NCBI GenBank assembly: GCA_937914815.1
Contig: CALDMI010000051.1
Location: 1 to 7,509, forward strand
Reading direction: 5' to 3'
DNA: 7,509 bases
DNA from: an uncultured Clostridia bacterium
GTDB lineage: Bacteria > Bacillota > Clostridia > Oscillospirales > CAG-272
Position numbers and translations under genes: made by a program. The notes under the pieces are model-generated. The model ran no database searches and was not told the DNA's origin. It worked only from the letters and a program-made list of their open reading frames with translations. Of this stretch, positions 5,886 through 7,509 are shown piece after piece. Numbering within the stretch: the first letter of the stretch is position 1; each line of letters begins with the position of its first letter.

Positions 5886-6860
5886 TCACAAATTCTCCCT
5901 ATACCACTCGATAGCCTCGTTAAGTCCTTTGGCAAAGTCATAATCGGGATCGTATCTGAGCAATTTTCTTGCCTTTGAAATATCGGCGTTTGAGTGTTTT
6001 ATGTCGCCCTTGCGGTCGGGTCCGAAATTGGGCTCTATATTCTTTCCGAGCGCCTTTGTGAGCGTGTGATATATATCGATGAGATATTCTCTGCCACCGT
6101 AGGCTATATTGAATGCCTGCCCGGCTGCTTCATGCGGTGCAAGACATGCTTTCAGATTTGCCTCTATGACATTTTCCACATATGTGAAGTCGCGGCTCTG
6201 TCCGCCGTCTCCGTTTATCGTCGGCGCCTCATCCCTCATAAGTTGCATGATAAACTTCGGTATAACGGCGGCATATGCACCATTCGGGTCCTGCCGTCTG
6301 CCAAACACATTGAAATACCGCATACCGTAGGTATCAAGCCCGTAGTGCATTGTATAGAGCTTCGCCCACTCCTCGTCGCATCTCTTCGTCAGAGCATATG
6401 GGGAAAGAAGATTTCCCTCTCTTCCCTCGGTTTTCGGGAGATTTGGCTCGTCGCCGTAAACCGACGACGAGGAGGCGTATACAAACTTTTTGACTCCGTT
6501 CTGTCTCGCCGCCTCAAGCATGTTAAGAGTGCCCTCAATATTGTTTCTGCAATAGAAGAGCGGCATCTCGAGCGAGCGGGGCACGCTGCCCCATGCTGCC
6601 TGATTGAGGACATAGTCCACGCCCTCGCAGGCTTTCATGCATGTATCGAGATCCTTGATATCCCCTTTTACAAACTCGTAATTCGGATTATCAAGGAACA
6701 TATCCACATTTTTCTGCTTACCCGTCGACAGATCGTCAAGGCAACGGACGCGGTAACCGAGGTTCAGAATAGCCTCACAGAGGTTGGAGCCGATAAACCC
6801 GGCTCCCCCTGTTACGAGAAACAGCGATCCTTTCGGAAATTCAAGGTGTTTATATCCCAT
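5886..6860 (-). CDS. UDP-GlcNAc(A) 4-epimerase, WbpP/TviC type (extended SDR)
   Basis: Complete 324-residue extended short-chain dehydrogenase/reductase, cytoplasmic. It interconverts C4 epimers of a UDP-N-acetylhexosamine or its uronic acid through a keto intermediate with bound NAD. The NAD-binding GGAGFIG is at residues 18-24, the acidic residues D42-D43 end the second strand, and QAAWGSVPRS (87-96) and SSSVYGD (131-137) precede the catalytic YALTK (Tyr155, Lys159). YFNVFGRRQDPNGAYAAVIP and GDGGQSRDFTYVENV are strong hallmarks of the WbpP/TviC group, which accepts N-acetylated substrates; DRKGDIKHSNADI near the C-terminus is also typical. The length matches the family. The ATG start has GGAG 9 nt upstream, lying inside the end of the dehydrogenase gene, so the two are probably translationally coupled. 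With the dehydrogenase it should give UDP-GalNAcA, either as TviB/TviC (oxidise, then epimerise) or WbpP/WbpO (epimerise, then oxidise). The sequence does not decide the order. Confidence 0.95.
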   Translation of the reverse strand: MGYKHLEFPKGSLFLVTGGAGFIGSNLCEAILNLGYRVRCLDDLSTGKQKNVDMFLDNPNYEFVKGDIKDLDTCMKACEGVDYVLNQAAWGSVPRSLEMPLFYCRNNIEGTLNMLEAARQNGVKKFVYASSSSVYGDEPNLPKTEGREGNLLSPYALTKRCDEEWAKLYTMHYGLDTYGMRYFNVFGRRQDPNGAYAAVIPKFIMQLMRDEAPTINGDGGQSRDFTYVENVIEANLKACLAPHEAAGQAFNIAYGGREYLIDIYHTLTKALGKNIEPNFGPDRKGDIKHSNADISKARKLLRYDPDYDFAKGLNEAIEWYRENL

Positions 6861-6862
6861 GA

Positions 6863-7509
6863 TTACAGTCTCCAGTACTTGTATCCGAGGTCAAGGAGCT
6901 CTTTCTTGTTGCGCACGCCCTTGACATCGACTATGACCTTATTGCCGTTCGGCTCATCCTTGAACATCTTCGCGATGTCCTCGTTTGTCAGCGCCTTGAA
7001 TTCCTTGTGTGCGACCGCGATTATGAGGCAGTCAAGGTCCTTGAATTCCGAAATCGGAACAAGGTCAACTCCGTAAAATCTCTTCGCGTCCGGTGCGTCG
7101 GCTACCGGGTCGCAGACAATAGGCTGAATACCGTATTCGTGAAGCTCTTTCAGAATATCGTTTACCTTGCTGTTGCGGGCGTCCGGGCAATCCTCCTTGA
7201 AGGTTATGCCGAGGCATCCGACTTTCGCCGTGCGGATAGGCTTATCAGCCTTTATAAGCTGCTTTACAGTCTGCTCCGCAACATACTTGCCCATATCGTC
7301 ATTAATACGGCGACCGGAGAGAATTATCTGGCTGTGATATCCGAACTGCTCTGCACGATAGGTAAGGTAATAGGGGTCGATACCTATGCAATGCCCGCCG
7401 ACAAGACCGGGACGGAACGGCAGGAAATTCCACTTTGTTCCTGCAGCCTCGAGAACCTCAAGGGTATCTATCCCCATCTTGTTGAAGATTATCGAGAGCT
7501 CGTTCATGA
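6863..7509 (-). CDS. UDP-N-acetylhexosamine 6-dehydrogenase, C-terminal part (cut at right edge)
   Basis: Partial gene whose N-terminus lies beyond the right edge; about 214 codons remain of a family that is usually about 420-430 residues. The enzyme oxidises C6 of a UDP-N-acetylhexosamine to the uronic acid with two NAD+. Numbered from the first Met in the window (which is internal, not the start), the catalytic motif GGHCIGIDPYY is at 37-47 with Cys40 as the expected thiohemiacetal nucleophile. LGITFKEDCPDARNSK at 99-114 is the usual signature of the C-terminal UDP-binding domain, and VDVKG at 193-197 follows. The missing part should hold the NAD-binding Rossmann domain. The wording KWNFLPFRPGLVGGHC resembles the WbpA/WbpO/TviB (VipA) group rather than UDP-glucose dehydrogenases. 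It stops 2 bp before the epimerase gene, and the pairing supports UDP-GalNAcA synthesis. Whether the substrate is UDP-GlcNAc or UDP-GalNAc cannot be read from the fragment. Confidence 0.95.
   Translation of the reverse strand, partial: MNELSIIFNKMGIDTLEVLEAAGTKWNFLPFRPGLVGGHCIGIDPYYLTYRAEQFGYHSQIILSGRRINDDMGKYVAEQTVKQLIKADKPIRTAKVGCLGITFKEDCPDARNSKVNDILKELHEYGIQPIVCDPVADAPDAKRFYGVDLVPISEFKDLDCLIIAVAHKEFKALTNEDIAKMFKDEPNGNKVIVDVKGVRNKKELLDLGYKYWRL

Larger units (their letters stand above)
1..7509 (-). other. Polysaccharide biosynthesis operon segment (sugar-nucleotide, transfer, polymerisation, acylation, export)
   Basis: Eight genes lie head to tail on the minus strand. Junctions are +2 bp, a 77-bp gap, +4 bp, a 4-bp overlap (TTGA), +7 bp, a 4-bp overlap (ATGA) and an 11-bp overlap. 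I see no convincing promoter or terminator inside, so at least the last six genes, and probably all eight, are one transcription unit extending past both edges. The content matches a Wzx/Wzy-type pathway with one 2-acetamido uronic acid, three transferases and a possible acyl decoration. The priming phosphoglycosyltransferase, chain-length regulator and kinase are absent from the window and should be looked for outside it. Confidence 0.85.

Noticed and set aside
5994..7076. A 360-codon open frame on the plus strand.
   Set aside because: It lies antisense to the clearly recognisable epimerase and dehydrogenase, spans their junction, and its translation shows no family motif. It is a by-product of codon bias in the real genes.
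1..7509. CRISPR array, insertion sequence, tRNA or rRNA gene.
   Set aside because: There are no spaced direct repeats, transposase motifs, terminal inverted repeats or RNA-gene-like stretches; coding sequence covers all but about 90 bp.

Overview
The window is a stretch of a surface-polysaccharide (capsule or exopolysaccharide) biosynthesis cluster. All eight genes lie on the minus strand, so transcription runs from the right edge to the left edge. Both end genes are cut by the window. The likely host is a Gram-positive anaerobe of the class Clostridia. That is an inference from the EpsG-type polymerase, the recognisable clostridial style of the flippase and glycosyltransferases, the GGAG-type ribosome binding sites, and the moderate base composition. 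No marker gene in the window settles it.

Layout in transcription order. (1) 7509-6863: C-terminal half of a UDP-HexNAc 6-dehydrogenase (WbpA/WbpO/TviB family). (2) 6860-5886: WbpP/TviC-type UDP-HexNAc or UDP-HexNAcA 4-epimerase. (3) 5808-4849: family 2 glycosyltransferase. (4) 4844-3627: family 4 glycosyltransferase with a cysteine-rich segment. (5) 3630-2557: EpsG-family membrane protein, probably the repeat-unit polymerase, with a TTG start. (6) 2549-1386: second GT4-like glycosyltransferase. (7) 1389-838: left-handed beta-helix (hexapeptide) O-acyltransferase. (8) 848-1: N-terminal part of a Wzx-type flippase, running off the left edge.

Together the genes describe a Wzx/Wzy-type pathway. 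The dehydrogenase and epimerase should yield a UDP-activated 2-acetamido uronic acid, most likely UDP-GalNAcA. Three glycosyltransferases extend a lipid-linked repeat unit, the acyltransferase may decorate it, the flippase moves it across the membrane and the EpsG-like protein joins the units. The priming phosphoglycosyltransferase, chain-length control and the promoter are not in this window.

Genes overlap or lie within 7 bp of one another, except for one 77-bp gap (5809-5885) between the sugar-nucleotide pair and the assembly genes. I found no RNA gene, CRISPR array, insertion sequence, or convincing promoter or terminator. This looks like a normal, well-formed polysaccharide locus rather than a new kind of system. 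The points worth a second look are local: homopolymer tracts in the acyltransferase and GT4 genes, a GCG codon repeat, the TTG start, the cysteine cluster, and the modular gap.
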